Source of the DNA: Staphylococcus americanisciuri
GTDB taxonomy: Bacteria; Bacillota; Bacilli; Staphylococcales; Staphylococcaceae
DNA length: 64,000 bases
NCBI RefSeq assembly: GCF_024814435.1
Contig: NZ_JANUXY010000002.1
Coordinates: 186,001 to 250,000, forward strand
Reading direction: 5' to 3'
Under the pieces are notes generated by a model. That model did not search any database. It was given only the letters and a program-made list of their open reading frames with translations, and was not told where the DNA came from. Of this stretch, positions 44,711-54,000 are shown piece after piece. How positions within the stretch are numbered: position 1 is the stretch's first letter; every line of letters begins with the position of its first letter. The position numbers were made by a program, and so were the translations under genes.

Positions 44711-45283
44711 ATTACATCTTTAATAAACTATCATAGTGGTGTGATCTTGAGTCGACTCAACCGTTATGAAGACCCTAAAGGAAAAGTATATGCAATTTAT
44801 GACCAAAATCTTATGAATAAAGATATGGGGATTTTTAATAAGGATGCACCAGACGCGAATTACATGGTATTGACATCTGATAATAAGGCTCCTTGTTTAG
44901 AAGCGGGACAATTGGTTTTTAATACAATTAGCGGAGAATGTGCCATTGTCAGTGAGGAACATTCTGGTGCGATATTACCATATAATTTCACGAGAATAGA
45001 AGTAGATAAATCGCGTATTTATCCAAGATATTTAATGTATTGGTTTAATCAATCACCGCAAGCTTTAAAGCAGCTGCATTTATTTAAGCAAGGTGGCAGC
45101 ATGATAAAAAAAATCACACATCATCAATTACAAGAATTAGAGATTAGCTTACCACCACTGGAAAAACAGAAAGTAATTGGTAACCTTGCATACAAACGCA
45201 CAAAACTAAAGTATTTGAAAGACAGAAGAGCGTATCTAATGGATCAGTACTTGTCAGCAATAATATTTAAGGAGGAACAATAA
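44711..45283 (+). CDS. Short HsdS-like protein (single target-recognition-like domain)
   Basis: The frame is open from at least 44711. AAAGGAGG ends at 44702, eight bases before an in-frame ATT, while the first standard start (GTG, 44741) lies 38 bases away, so a rare ATT start (190 residues) is plausible. The protein looks like one half of HsdS: a recognition-type domain (AGQLVFNTISGECAIVSEEH, then YLMYWFNQSP and GGSMIKKITHHQLQELEISLPPLEKQ) followed by a short coiled coil. It is one base upstream of hsdM. It may modify specificity or regulate the complex; this arrangement is not the usual hsdR-M-S. Confidence 0.75.
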   Translation: MTSLINYHSGVILSRLNRYEDPKGKVYAIYDQNLMNKDMGIFNKDAPDANYMVLTSDNKAPCLEAGQLVFNTISGECAIVSEEHSGAILPYNFTRIEVDKSRIYPRYLMYWFNQSPQALKQLHLFKQGGSMIKKITHHQLQELEISLPPLEKQKVIGNLAYKRTKLKYLKDRRAYLMDQYLSAIIFKEEQ

Positions 45284-45284
45284 T

Positions 45285-46859
45285 ATGTCAGTGACAGAAA
45301 AACAACGTCAACAGCAAGCAGAGTTACAAAAGAAATTATGGAGTATTGCCAATGATTTAAGAGGAAATATGGATGCTAGTGAGTTTAGAAACTATATTCT
45401 AGGGCTTATTTTCTACCGTTATCTATCAGAAAAAACAGAAGATATGGTTCAATATTTATTAAAAGACGATGGCGATATTACATATGAAGAAGCTTGGGCG
45501 AATGAAGAATATAGAGAAGCATTAGAAGAAGAGTTATTAGACAGAATCGGTTATGTGATTGAGCCACAAGACTTGTTTAGTACGCTTGTAAGACAAATTG
45601 AAAATCAAGAATTTGATATTAAAGAATTGATTGGTTATTTACATACTGCTATTACGAATATTGAAGATTCAACGAGAGGACAAGAAAGTGAAGACGACTT
45701 CAATCATTTATTCGATGATATGGATTTGACATCAACGCGTCTTGGAAAAACAAACTTAGATCGCTCAAAGCTTATTGCTAAAGTGATGATGAATCTTGCA
45801 ACATTACCATTTGTACAAAGTGATTTAGAAATCGATATGTTAGGTGACGCGTATGAATACTTGATTGGACAATTTGCAGCAACAGCAGGGAAAAAAGCAG
45901 GAGAATTCTACACACCTCAACAAGTCTCAAAAATATTAGCGAAAATTGTTACGACTAACAAGAAAGACTTGAAGAACGTATATGACCCAACGTGTGGTTC
46001 TGGCTCATTGCTATTAAGAGTTGGTCAAGAAGCTAATGTACGTCATTATTACGGACAAGAATATAACAGTACAACGTTTAACTTGGCACGTATGAATATG
46101 TTGTTACACGATGTTAAGTATCATGATTTTACAATTGAAAATGGTGATACATTAGAAAATCCTGCCCTAGTTGATCAAAGGTTTGAAGCAGTAGTAGCCA
46201 ATCCGCCTTACAGTGCCAAATGGAGTTCAGACCCTAAGTTTTTAGATGATGAACGTTTTAGCAACTATGGGAAACTAGCGCCTAAATCAAAAGCAGATTT
46301 TGCCTTTGTTCAACACATGATTCATCACTTAGATGAGAATGGCACAATGGCGGTTGTATTACCACATGGTGTGCTATTTAGAGGTGCAGCAGAAGGTACC
46401 ATTCGTCGTTACTTAATTGAAGAGAAAAACTATTTAGATGCGATTATTGGTTTACCATCTAACTTATTCTTTGGTACAAGTATTCCGACGTGTATTTTAG
46501 TGTTCAAAAAATGTCGAGAATCAGAAGATGATGTGCTATTTATCGATGCATCACAATCATTTGAAAAAGGCAAAAATCAAAACCATTTATCAGATGAAGA
46601 TGTAGATAAAATTGTCAACACATATCGAAATCGAGAGGAAATAGAGAAATATAGTCATTTAGCGTCTTTAGATGAAATTAAAGAAAATGACTATAACCTC
46701 AATATACCAAGATATGTTGATACCTTTGAAGAAGAAGCGCCTATTGATTTAGAAGCTGTGCAACAAGAGTTAAGTCAGTTAGATGATGAAATAGCCACAA
46801 TCGAAAAAGAAATTGAAGGTTATTTGAAAGAGTTAGGAGTGTTCCAACATGAAAAGTGA
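45285..46859 (+). CDS. hsdM: Type I modification methyltransferase M subunit
   Basis: A 524-residue adenine N6-methyltransferase. N-terminal HsdM_N domain (about residues 1-150), SAM-binding motif DPTCGSGSLL (from residue 234), catalytic NPPY (residues 306-309, in VVANPPYSAKW), and a C-terminal coiled coil (EAVQQELSQLDDEIATIEKE). It methylates the host recognition site with HsdS. AAGGAGG precedes the ATG. Its last 11 bases overlap hsdS, so translation is coupled. Confidence 0.97.
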   Translation: MSVTEKQRQQQAELQKKLWSIANDLRGNMDASEFRNYILGLIFYRYLSEKTEDMVQYLLKDDGDITYEEAWANEEYREALEEELLDRIGYVIEPQDLFSTLVRQIENQEFDIKELIGYLHTAITNIEDSTRGQESEDDFNHLFDDMDLTSTRLGKTNLDRSKLIAKVMMNLATLPFVQSDLEIDMLGDAYEYLIGQFAATAGKKAGEFYTPQQVSKILAKIVTTNKKDLKNVYDPTCGSGSLLLRVGQEANVRHYYGQEYNSTTFNLARMNMLLHDVKYHDFTIENGDTLENPALVDQRFEAVVANPPYSAKWSSDPKFLDDERFSNYGKLAPKSKADFAFVQHMIHHLDENGTMAVVLPHGVLFRGAAEGTIRRYLIEEKNYLDAIIGLPSNLFFGTSIPTCILVFKKCRESEDDVLFIDASQSFEKGKNQNHLSDEDVDKIVNTYRNREEIEKYSHLASLDEIKENDYNLNIPRYVDTFEEEAPIDLEAVQQELSQLDDEIATIEKEIEGYLKELGVFQHEK

Positions 46860-48015
46860 TGGTAAAAATGTTCCTGAATTGAGATTCCCAGAGTTTAGTG
46901 GGGAGTGGGAAGAGAAGAAAATTGGAGAACTAGCAAATATTGTACGAGGAGCATCTCCTAGACCTATAAGTAATCCTATATGGTTTGATGATAATTCTGA
47001 TATTGGTTGGCTGAGGATAGCTGATGTTACTGAACAGAATGGTAGAATTCATCACTTAAAGCAAAGAATTTCTGTTGATGGACAGGCTAAAACTAGGGTT
47101 GTTTTAGAAAAACATTTATTATTAAGTATTGCAGCAAGTGTAGGAAAACCAGTTATTAACTATGTCAAAACGGGTGTTCACGATGGCTTTTTAATTTTCA
47201 AAAACCCAGTATTTGACATTGAATTTATGTTTCAATGGTTAGAATTCTTTAAATACAAGTGGCAAAAGTATGGACAGCCAGGAAGCCAAACTAATTTAAA
47301 TGCTGATATAGTAAAATTACAAGATATCTATATTCCAAATAGAGTGGAACAAATTAAGATAGGTGACTTTTTTAGCAAATTTGATCAACAAATTGAGTTG
47401 GAAGAGAAGAAGCTAGATTTGTTGGAGAAGCAGAAAAAGGGATATTTACAAAAGATTTTCTCTCAAGAGTGGCGTTTTAAGGGTGATGATGGCAATGAAT
47501 ATCCGGAGTGGGAAGAGAAAGAGTTGAGAGAGATAACAAAGTATAGTTCATCTAAAAGAAGTTCATCTGCTTTTAGTGATAACACGGTTTTACAGCTATA
47601 CCCTGTTTATGACGCTAATAAAATAATTGGAACATCCGATGATTTTGATATAAAAGAAAGCTATATTTCAATCATTAAAGATGGAGCTGGTGTTGGTAGA
47701 ATAGAATTGAGACCAGGACAAACATCTGTTATTAGCACTATGGGATATATCATGCCTAACAGAGTGGATGTTTGTTTTTTGTATTATAATTTGAAGCTAA
47801 TTAGGTTAAGTAAGTATATAATTGGCAGTACAATTCCGCATATATATTATGGGGATTATTCTAGAGAAAAAATAAGGATACCGAGTAGTATTGAAGAGCA
47901 AAAGAAAATTGGGAGTTTTCTAGCAAAAATTGATGAATTGATAGAAAATAAATTCCAAAAGATTAATACACTTAGAGAGCAAAAACAAGGATTACTTCAA
48001 AAGATGCTTGTTTAA
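46849..48015 (+). CDS. hsdS: Type I specificity subunit, two target-recognition domains
   Basis: A 388-residue HsdS. TRD1 at about residues 8-165, central conserved coiled coil (FFSKFDQQIELEEKKLDLLE, then KQKKGYLQKIF), TRD2 at about 205-345 and C-terminal repeat (FLAKIDELIENKF, LREQKQGLLQKML). The paired NVPELRFPEF.GEWEEK / NEYPEWEEKEL openings are typical of staphylococcal type I S subunits. The two TRDs set the bipartite DNA target, which cannot be read from sequence. It is followed after 19 bases by the reverse transcriptase gene. Confidence 0.95.
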   Translation: MKSDGKNVPELRFPEFSGEWEEKKIGELANIVRGASPRPISNPIWFDDNSDIGWLRIADVTEQNGRIHHLKQRISVDGQAKTRVVLEKHLLLSIAASVGKPVINYVKTGVHDGFLIFKNPVFDIEFMFQWLEFFKYKWQKYGQPGSQTNLNADIVKLQDIYIPNRVEQIKIGDFFSKFDQQIELEEKKLDLLEKQKKGYLQKIFSQEWRFKGDDGNEYPEWEEKELREITKYSSSKRSSSAFSDNTVLQLYPVYDANKIIGTSDDFDIKESYISIIKDGAGVGRIELRPGQTSVISTMGYIMPNRVDVCFLYYNLKLIRLSKYIIGSTIPHIYYGDYSREKIRIPSSIEEQKKIGSFLAKIDELIENKFQKINTLREQKQGLLQKMLV

Positions 48016-48034
48016 TAATTAAAGGAGGTTCATT

Positions 48035-49582
48035 ATGACAGGAAATAAAGATAGAATTTTGCTGACTGAAATGTCATACAAAGAAGCACGAAAATACTTT
48101 TTAAAGCAAGAGAGTTACTTCAATAATGAACTTCCTAGTTATTTTAAGTTTAATAACTATTTAAAGAAAGCTTATGAATCTGTTGAAGAGAGTATGAAGT
48201 ACAATCGATTTGGATCTCATTTTAACATAAAGAATGCCCAAACTTCAGAAAATATTAATAATAAAATTTATGCAAATAAAGATGGCAAGTATGATTGGAG
48301 ACCTTTGGAACTAATCAATCCTTACTTTTACGCTCAATTGGTTTATTACATTACTCAAGAAAAGAATTGGGAATACATATTGGAAAGGCTTGAAAATAAT
48401 AGTGTTGAAAATATGATTGTTGCAAGCATTCCTGTAGAGTCAAAAAAAGGGGGAAAGGATAAAAAGGCACAAATTTTAAACTGGTGGTCTCGAGTAGAGC
48501 AAGAATCCTTAATATTAGCTTTACAATATAAAAATGTAATGCACTTGGATATTAGCAATTGTTATGGTTCTATTTATACACATTCAATTGTTTGGGCGTT
48601 ACATGATAGAGAAAAGGCTAAACAGAAGAGGGGCGTTACAGATTTATTAGGCAATCAGATTGATAGAATAATATGTAATATGCAAAACCAACAAACAAAT
48701 GGTATCCCACAAGGTAGCACTCTTATGGATTTTGTCGCAGAAATTGTATTGTCTTATTGTGACAAATTATTAGAGGATAAGTTATTGGAGAAAGGAATCA
48801 AGAGCGATTATAAAATCATTAGATATCGTGATGATTATAGAATTTTTTCGAATTCAAAATCAACAATTGAAATGGTTACTAAAGAATTGAACGATGTTTT
48901 AATGTCAATGAATTTTAAATTGAATTCTAAAAAGACACAATATTATGAAGAATGTGTAGTATCATCAATAAAGAAGGATAAAATAGCTTATCAAAAACTT
49001 CTTCCAAGTATCTACTACAAAATTGATGGAAAACTATATTTTCAGTTTATTTGCCAAAAGCACTTGTTGCATATATTAGTTTTTAGTAAAGATTATCCTA
49101 ATTCTGGTAGTGTGGTTAGATTACTTGATGAGTTCAACAAATATAGAAGTAAAGATATAAATGATATTAAAGAAGATGATAAGATTCAATGTATTAGCAT
49201 TATAACTGAGATTATGTTAAATAATGTCAGAACTATACCATTGTGCATTGCTATTATAAGTAAGATATTATTGAATGTGGCTGACGAAAAAAGTATTGAA
49301 ATAACAGACATGATTGCTGCAAAGTTCAAAGATACGCCCAATGTTGATTTGTTGAATATCTGGCTACAAAGATTAACTATTTCGTATGATAGAGAAAAAA
49401 ACTATGATACTAGTTTATGTCAATTAGTTAGTAGGCATAAAGATGAAATTTTTGATTGTAAGTGGGTTAAAACAAAGGCTTATCATTTTTCTGACAAAAA
49501 GATAGTTGATGAAGAAGAAATTTCAAATTTATCTGAAGTAATTGGGGATGCAGAAGTTTCTGTTTTTACAGAGTATCTATAA
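48035..49582 (+). CDS. Reverse transcriptase of the Abi/UG (defence) type
   Basis: A 515-residue protein with AAAGGAGG upstream. RT palm motifs are visible: HLDISNCYGSIYTHS (motif A, Asp172), GIPQGS (residues 223-228) and IRYRDDYRIF (catalytic Asp266/Asp267, YxDD as Tyr-Arg-Asp-Asp). The N-terminal 100 residues (LPSYFKFNNYL..) and a helical C-terminal 200 residues (after about 315) are unlike group II intron or retron RTs and like Abi/UG-type DRT proteins. No maturase or nuclease domain is seen. The exact UG class cannot be assigned without a search. It directly follows hsdS and precedes a membrane-protein gene by 27-39 bases. Confidence 0.9.
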   Translation: MTGNKDRILLTEMSYKEARKYFLKQESYFNNELPSYFKFNNYLKKAYESVEESMKYNRFGSHFNIKNAQTSENINNKIYANKDGKYDWRPLELINPYFYAQLVYYITQEKNWEYILERLENNSVENMIVASIPVESKKGGKDKKAQILNWWSRVEQESLILALQYKNVMHLDISNCYGSIYTHSIVWALHDREKAKQKRGVTDLLGNQIDRIICNMQNQQTNGIPQGSTLMDFVAEIVLSYCDKLLEDKLLEKGIKSDYKIIRYRDDYRIFSNSKSTIEMVTKELNDVLMSMNFKLNSKKTQYYEECVVSSIKKDKIAYQKLLPSIYYKIDGKLYFQFICQKHLLHILVFSKDYPNSGSVVRLLDEFNKYRSKDINDIKEDDKIQCISIITEIMLNNVRTIPLCIAIISKILLNVADEKSIEITDMIAAKFKDTPNVDLLNIWLQRLTISYDREKNYDTSLCQLVSRHKDEIFDCKWVKTKAYHFSDKKIVDEEEISNLSEVIGDAEVSVFTEYL

Positions 49583-49621
49583 GAAGTTGAAAAAAGTTTA
49601 AATAGAAGGGTGACTTCATTA

Positions 49622-50419
49622 GTGGTAAATGATCTAATACAAGAAGATATTATTGTGCATGCTATAAAGGTCATAATTGGGCCCTTATGTGTTTTTGTAA
49701 TCGGAAAAATGTTTGAAAAATTAGTAAGCTCGGATTTAGATTACACATCTAATATAATTACAATATCCATAATAATTATAACTATATATTGTTTTATTGC
49801 TTATTTTTATTATTTTTCTATTAAAGAAAGTATAATAAGCAAAGACGATTATATTCAAATATTAGGATTTTGTTCAGCAGGATTAGTTGTAATGGTTTTA
49901 GCAATAATGATAATGTCTAGAATCATTATTTTTAAATATGCAATAAATAGGTTCTACATGTATAAGTGGGAGGACGAAGAGCACTATAATATTGTATTCA
50001 AAGGTTATAATAATCTTATAAAGGAAGCTTTAACAGTATCATCATTAGGTTACTGGAACGATAGCTTGAAAAAAGAAAAAGTAAGAAATCGTGTAATAAG
50101 AAGAGATTATAGTCAGATGAATTATCGTTTCTATAAAGACAGGTATCTAAGTGTTATTGTTATGGAGAGAAAATATATAGTTAAAGCATGGTTTAAAATA
50201 AATGGGTTGAAGTTCTCGATTTTCAGCGTACTTTCCCCAGTTTTATTTGTTGCATATTTAGTGGTTTATAAAAATTCGGATAATCTTTATTTCATATTAA
50301 TTATGCTAATTGTAATCAATTCTTATTCATTGATAGTGCAAGCTTTAAAACTAGCACGCTTTAATAAGAAAAATCTAGAAGAAAAAAAGAAAATATTAAG
50401 AATAGTGAATGAGTCATAG
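49622..50419 (+). CDS. Multi-span membrane protein paired with the RT
   Basis: About 265 residues from a GTG at 49622 (GGTGA nine bases upstream; a GTG at 49610 abuts the ribosome site). Three membrane segments in the first 100 residues (KVIIGPLCVFVIGKM; IITISIIIITIYCFIAYFY; FCSAGLVVMVLAIMIM) are followed by a basic cytoplasmic part of about 90 residues. Two spans (SIFSVLSPVLFVAYLV; LYFILIMLIVINSY) and a Lys-rich tail end it. No family is recognised; it does not look like a two-span SLATT protein. Membrane-damage effectors are common partners of defence RTs, so an abortive-infection effector is a reasonable inference. Confidence 0.75.
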   Translation: MVNDLIQEDIIVHAIKVIIGPLCVFVIGKMFEKLVSSDLDYTSNIITISIIIITIYCFIAYFYYFSIKESIISKDDYIQILGFCSAGLVVMVLAIMIMSRIIIFKYAINRFYMYKWEDEEHYNIVFKGYNNLIKEALTVSSLGYWNDSLKKEKVRNRVIRRDYSQMNYRFYKDRYLSVIVMERKYIVKAWFKINGLKFSIFSVLSPVLFVAYLVVYKNSDNLYFILIMLIVINSYSLIVQALKLARFNKKNLEEKKKILRIVNES

Positions 50420-50626
50420 GTGAACTAAGAGATTGTGCTCTCAAATTTTTAGATGAGGCTGTTAATATTCAAAGGTTTATAATTTCTAAAGAATGCCTCA
50501 GCATAAGTATATTATTTAATGGTTATAATAATAAATACTATTTGATACTATATTAAGAAACGGACACGGTAAATTGATAATAAATTAAGATACAATGAAA
50601 GCAATCAATTTACGGAGGTGCCAATT
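50420..50626. other. Intergenic, possible IS3 end
   Basis: About 200 bases with no gene. The stretch near 50553 (TATTAAGAAACGGACACGG) may be the left end of the IS remnant that follows. Confidence 0.3.
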
Positions 50627-50975
50627 ATGTCGAAAAGAAAATATGATCACAATTTTAAAATGGAAGCCATTCAATTAGTAGAATCAGGTAGACGTGCAAC
50701 AGATGTTTCGAGTGATTTAGATATTCCTATTCAAACATTAACAAGATGGCTAAGTATATATCCCTCAAGATGGATTTGTAGGCAGTGATAAATATATACC
50801 CAAAACAATTAGAGGATGATTTACAAAAAAGGTTATGAGAATTAGAAGAAGAAAATAAAATCTTAAAAAAGGCTATACACATCTTTGCCAAAGACCAGAA
50901 GTAAATTACAGGTTTATTGATGAATACCGACATGAATTTCGTGTTGAGTTTTCTATTTTAGAGGATTGATTTGAT
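50627..50975 (+). pseudogene. IS3-family transposase remnant (orfA and start of orfB)
   Basis: The frame starts MSKRKYDHNFKMEAIQLVE with the orfA helix-turn-helix (GRRATDVSSDLDIPIQTLTRW), preceded by a GGAGGTG site. It is disrupted by a frameshift and internal stops; the leucine-zipper-like end (ELEEENKILKKAIHIFAKD) is readable in a second frame, and a short orfB-like piece (YRFIDEYRHEFRVEF) follows. The rest is lost. It separates the RT pair from the YobI-like gene and may record how one of them arrived. Confidence 0.85.
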
Positions 50976-51028
50976 AAAGCTACTAGTGTATTTCCATTAA
51001 TTTTAGTCAAAATAAAGGAATGATGTTA

Positions 51029-54000
51029 ATGAGAGAAATGAATTTTACAAGCCTTACTCCTGAAACAAGAGAAGCAAATGAGCACGTATACAACCAGGCT
51101 CTTGATGAGGCTATAAATAATGATAGTATTAAAAATATAGCTATCACTGGAATATATGGTGCCGGTAAAAGTACTGTTTGGGAAACATATAAAAAAGAAA
51201 GGGGCTTAAACAATATAATTACTGTTTCTTTAGGGAAATATGATAATGAATTTATTGACGAGAATAGAGGGAAACTATCAAGTGAAGAATCCAATTATAA
51301 AAGAGAAGAGGTTGAGAATAGTATAGAAAGACAATTAATAAATCAAGTAGTTGCGCAAATAGACAACAAAGCTATTCCACTTAGTAAATATCAATATAAA
51401 GAAAATAAAAGCTTTCTTAAGAGTATCATTGAAGTAATCCTTTCTCTGTCTTTTGTTCTTTCAATTTTGTTTTGGATTTATCGAGAAGAGCTTCTATTGA
51501 AAATACAGAATGAAATAGTGGAAAAAGGGTTGCCACTTATTGTATTATTTTTATTCTTATTACCCATCGCCTATGTTGTTTTTGGGCTTACCAAAAGAAA
51601 AAAACTTCACTTTTTAAAAGTAAAATTAGGAACAACAGAAGCTAGCTTGCAAGAAGATTTAAATAGTGATGAAACTATTTTAGATAGGGATATTAGAGAG
51701 CTAGTGTATGTGTTATATAATTCTAAAAGTAATATTGTAGTTTTTGAAGATCTAGATAGATATGATTATTTAGAAATTTATAAAAAGCTAAGGGAATTAA
51801 ATTTATTAGTTAATTATTTTATCACATCTAAAAATGATAAGAGGATAGTTAAGTTTGTATATTTACTAAGAGATGGTTTGTTTTATTCAAAAAATAGAAC
51901 GAAATTTTTTGATTTCATCATCCCTATTATACCAATCGTTGATTCCAGAAATTCTGAAAATAAAATACTTGAATTATTTGAAGGAGCCGGAAATTCTCCA
52001 AGCAAAAGAATTATAACCAATATTTCTTTATATATTGATGATATGCGTCTTTTGAAAAATATTTACAATGAATATAATATATATTTCAATATTATAGCAA
52101 TGAAGCAGTTAGAACTAAAAAAAGACAAACTATTTTCGTTGATAGTACTAAAAAATGTATTTCCAAAAGAATTCGATTCTCTCCAACAAGATAGAGGGTA
52201 TATTTACAACCTCATACAAAAGAAAGAAATATTAAAAAAAGAATTAAAACAGCAGAAAGAAGAAGAGCTTAATGAGTTCAACAATCGTATTAATTTTTTG
52301 AATGAAGAAGTTTATAAAAGTAAGTTTGATTTAATGACAAAGTATATACTGACAGATATTTATTCAAATCAAAATAACTTGAATACTTGGTCTGAAATGT
52401 TGAGAGAGTGGCATCAAAATCCTAACGAAACTAAAGAAATAATACATTATAAGCAAAATGTTGGGTATTACCAAACAGATAGACCCACATATGAAGAGTT
52501 TCTACAGAAATATATTTACAGAAATGAAGGAATAAAAAAAGAAATAGATTTATATCCAGTTGACAAGAAAGAAGAGTTGGAAAAGCTACATGTTAAAAAG
52601 AATGAGATGCAAGAGCGTCTAAAAGCAATTGATCTTTTGAATCTATCACAAGTATTGAAAAAAATGAGCATTACAGATAGAGAACGTGTATATAGTGATA
52701 CTGATAGTAACATTAAAGATTCTCATTATTTTGCGCTTATAAAGTACCTAATTTATGAAGGTCTGATAGATGAAGCTTATTGGCATTATAAAGGTTATTT
52801 CTACAATAATAGTGTCGGTAAAAATGATACACTATTTTTGAAAAACATACTTGAGGGTAATGATCAGGATGTTTTTCTTAAACTTGAAAATCCAAGAGAA
52901 GTAATTAATAGAATGAATGACGATGATTTTCTGAGGAATAATATATTGAATATAGAGTTGTTACAACAATGTTTATTAGATAATTCTTCAGTGAAAATTA
53001 GCAATATGCTATATACAATTGTCAGATATGATAATATTGAAAGTTTAATTAATGTATTGGTTGACTATTGTAAGCGCAATAAAATTTCGCTTTTAAACAA
53101 ATTTGTAGAAATAACTTTTTCGAATGACGCAGAGATATTATGTGAGACAATTAAATCCATTGGGAAATATAATACTAAACTTTTTAGGCTATTAGTCGTG
53201 TCTTTATATTCTCAAGAAGAATTAACAGGAGATATAGATGTTTTTAAAAATATTATAGAGTCAGAATCAGAAGTGCTATTGTTGCTACAAAATAATCGGC
53301 AAGATATATTTTTTGAAAATTTGTCAAAATATAAAATTAAATTTTCAAAACTTCCATGTGAACCAGTATCTCCGAGAGCACTTCAGGAAATAATTAATAA
53401 AGGTTTATATAACTTAAATATAAGTAATATTCATTACTTAGTTAGTAATATTTTAGATCAAAAAGAGGTTGAATCGGTTCTTCTTAATTATATATTTAAA
53501 AAAGACAAATTAGTTCCTATTAAAAGACAGATAGAATTAAATTTCGAAGTAATTATTAAAGAATATATAGAAAGTTATAAGAATGTAGTTTTTTCTAATA
53601 ATGAAGACATAATCATAAAAATACTAAATTCGGAAGTTGATGAATTTGCTAAGAAGCAATACCTAGATAGTAATTCTGTTAATGTAACAGATTTATCAGA
53701 ACTTCAAAATTTTGAAGAACAGATTGAAAATGGAATAGTAGATAAAATTTTTGAAACTGGCAACTTGAAGTTTTCGATTGATAATATTTCATTTTATTTT
53801 GACAATGGTGGAGAGATTACAGAAGAATTTTTGATGTACGTTGAAAAGAATCATCAAAATAAATTCTCTAATGAATTAGAGAATTCTGTTGTTAAACAAT
53901 CCAAAATACTATGCAATAAATTGTTGAGTTACGGAGAAATATACGATGGTTTATTTGTCGATGCTTTGTCAGGTGCCGACACACCAATATCTAATTTACA

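Noticed and set aside
48035..49582. RT as retron or group II intron RT
   Set aside because: No room for an msr-msd RNA upstream (19 bases after hsdS), no maturase or HNH domain, and the gene sits in an operon without intron ends.
49622..50419. Membrane protein as a SLATT-domain effector
   Set aside because: SLATT proteins have two N-terminal spans and a helical domain; here about five spans are seen in a 3+2 arrangement.
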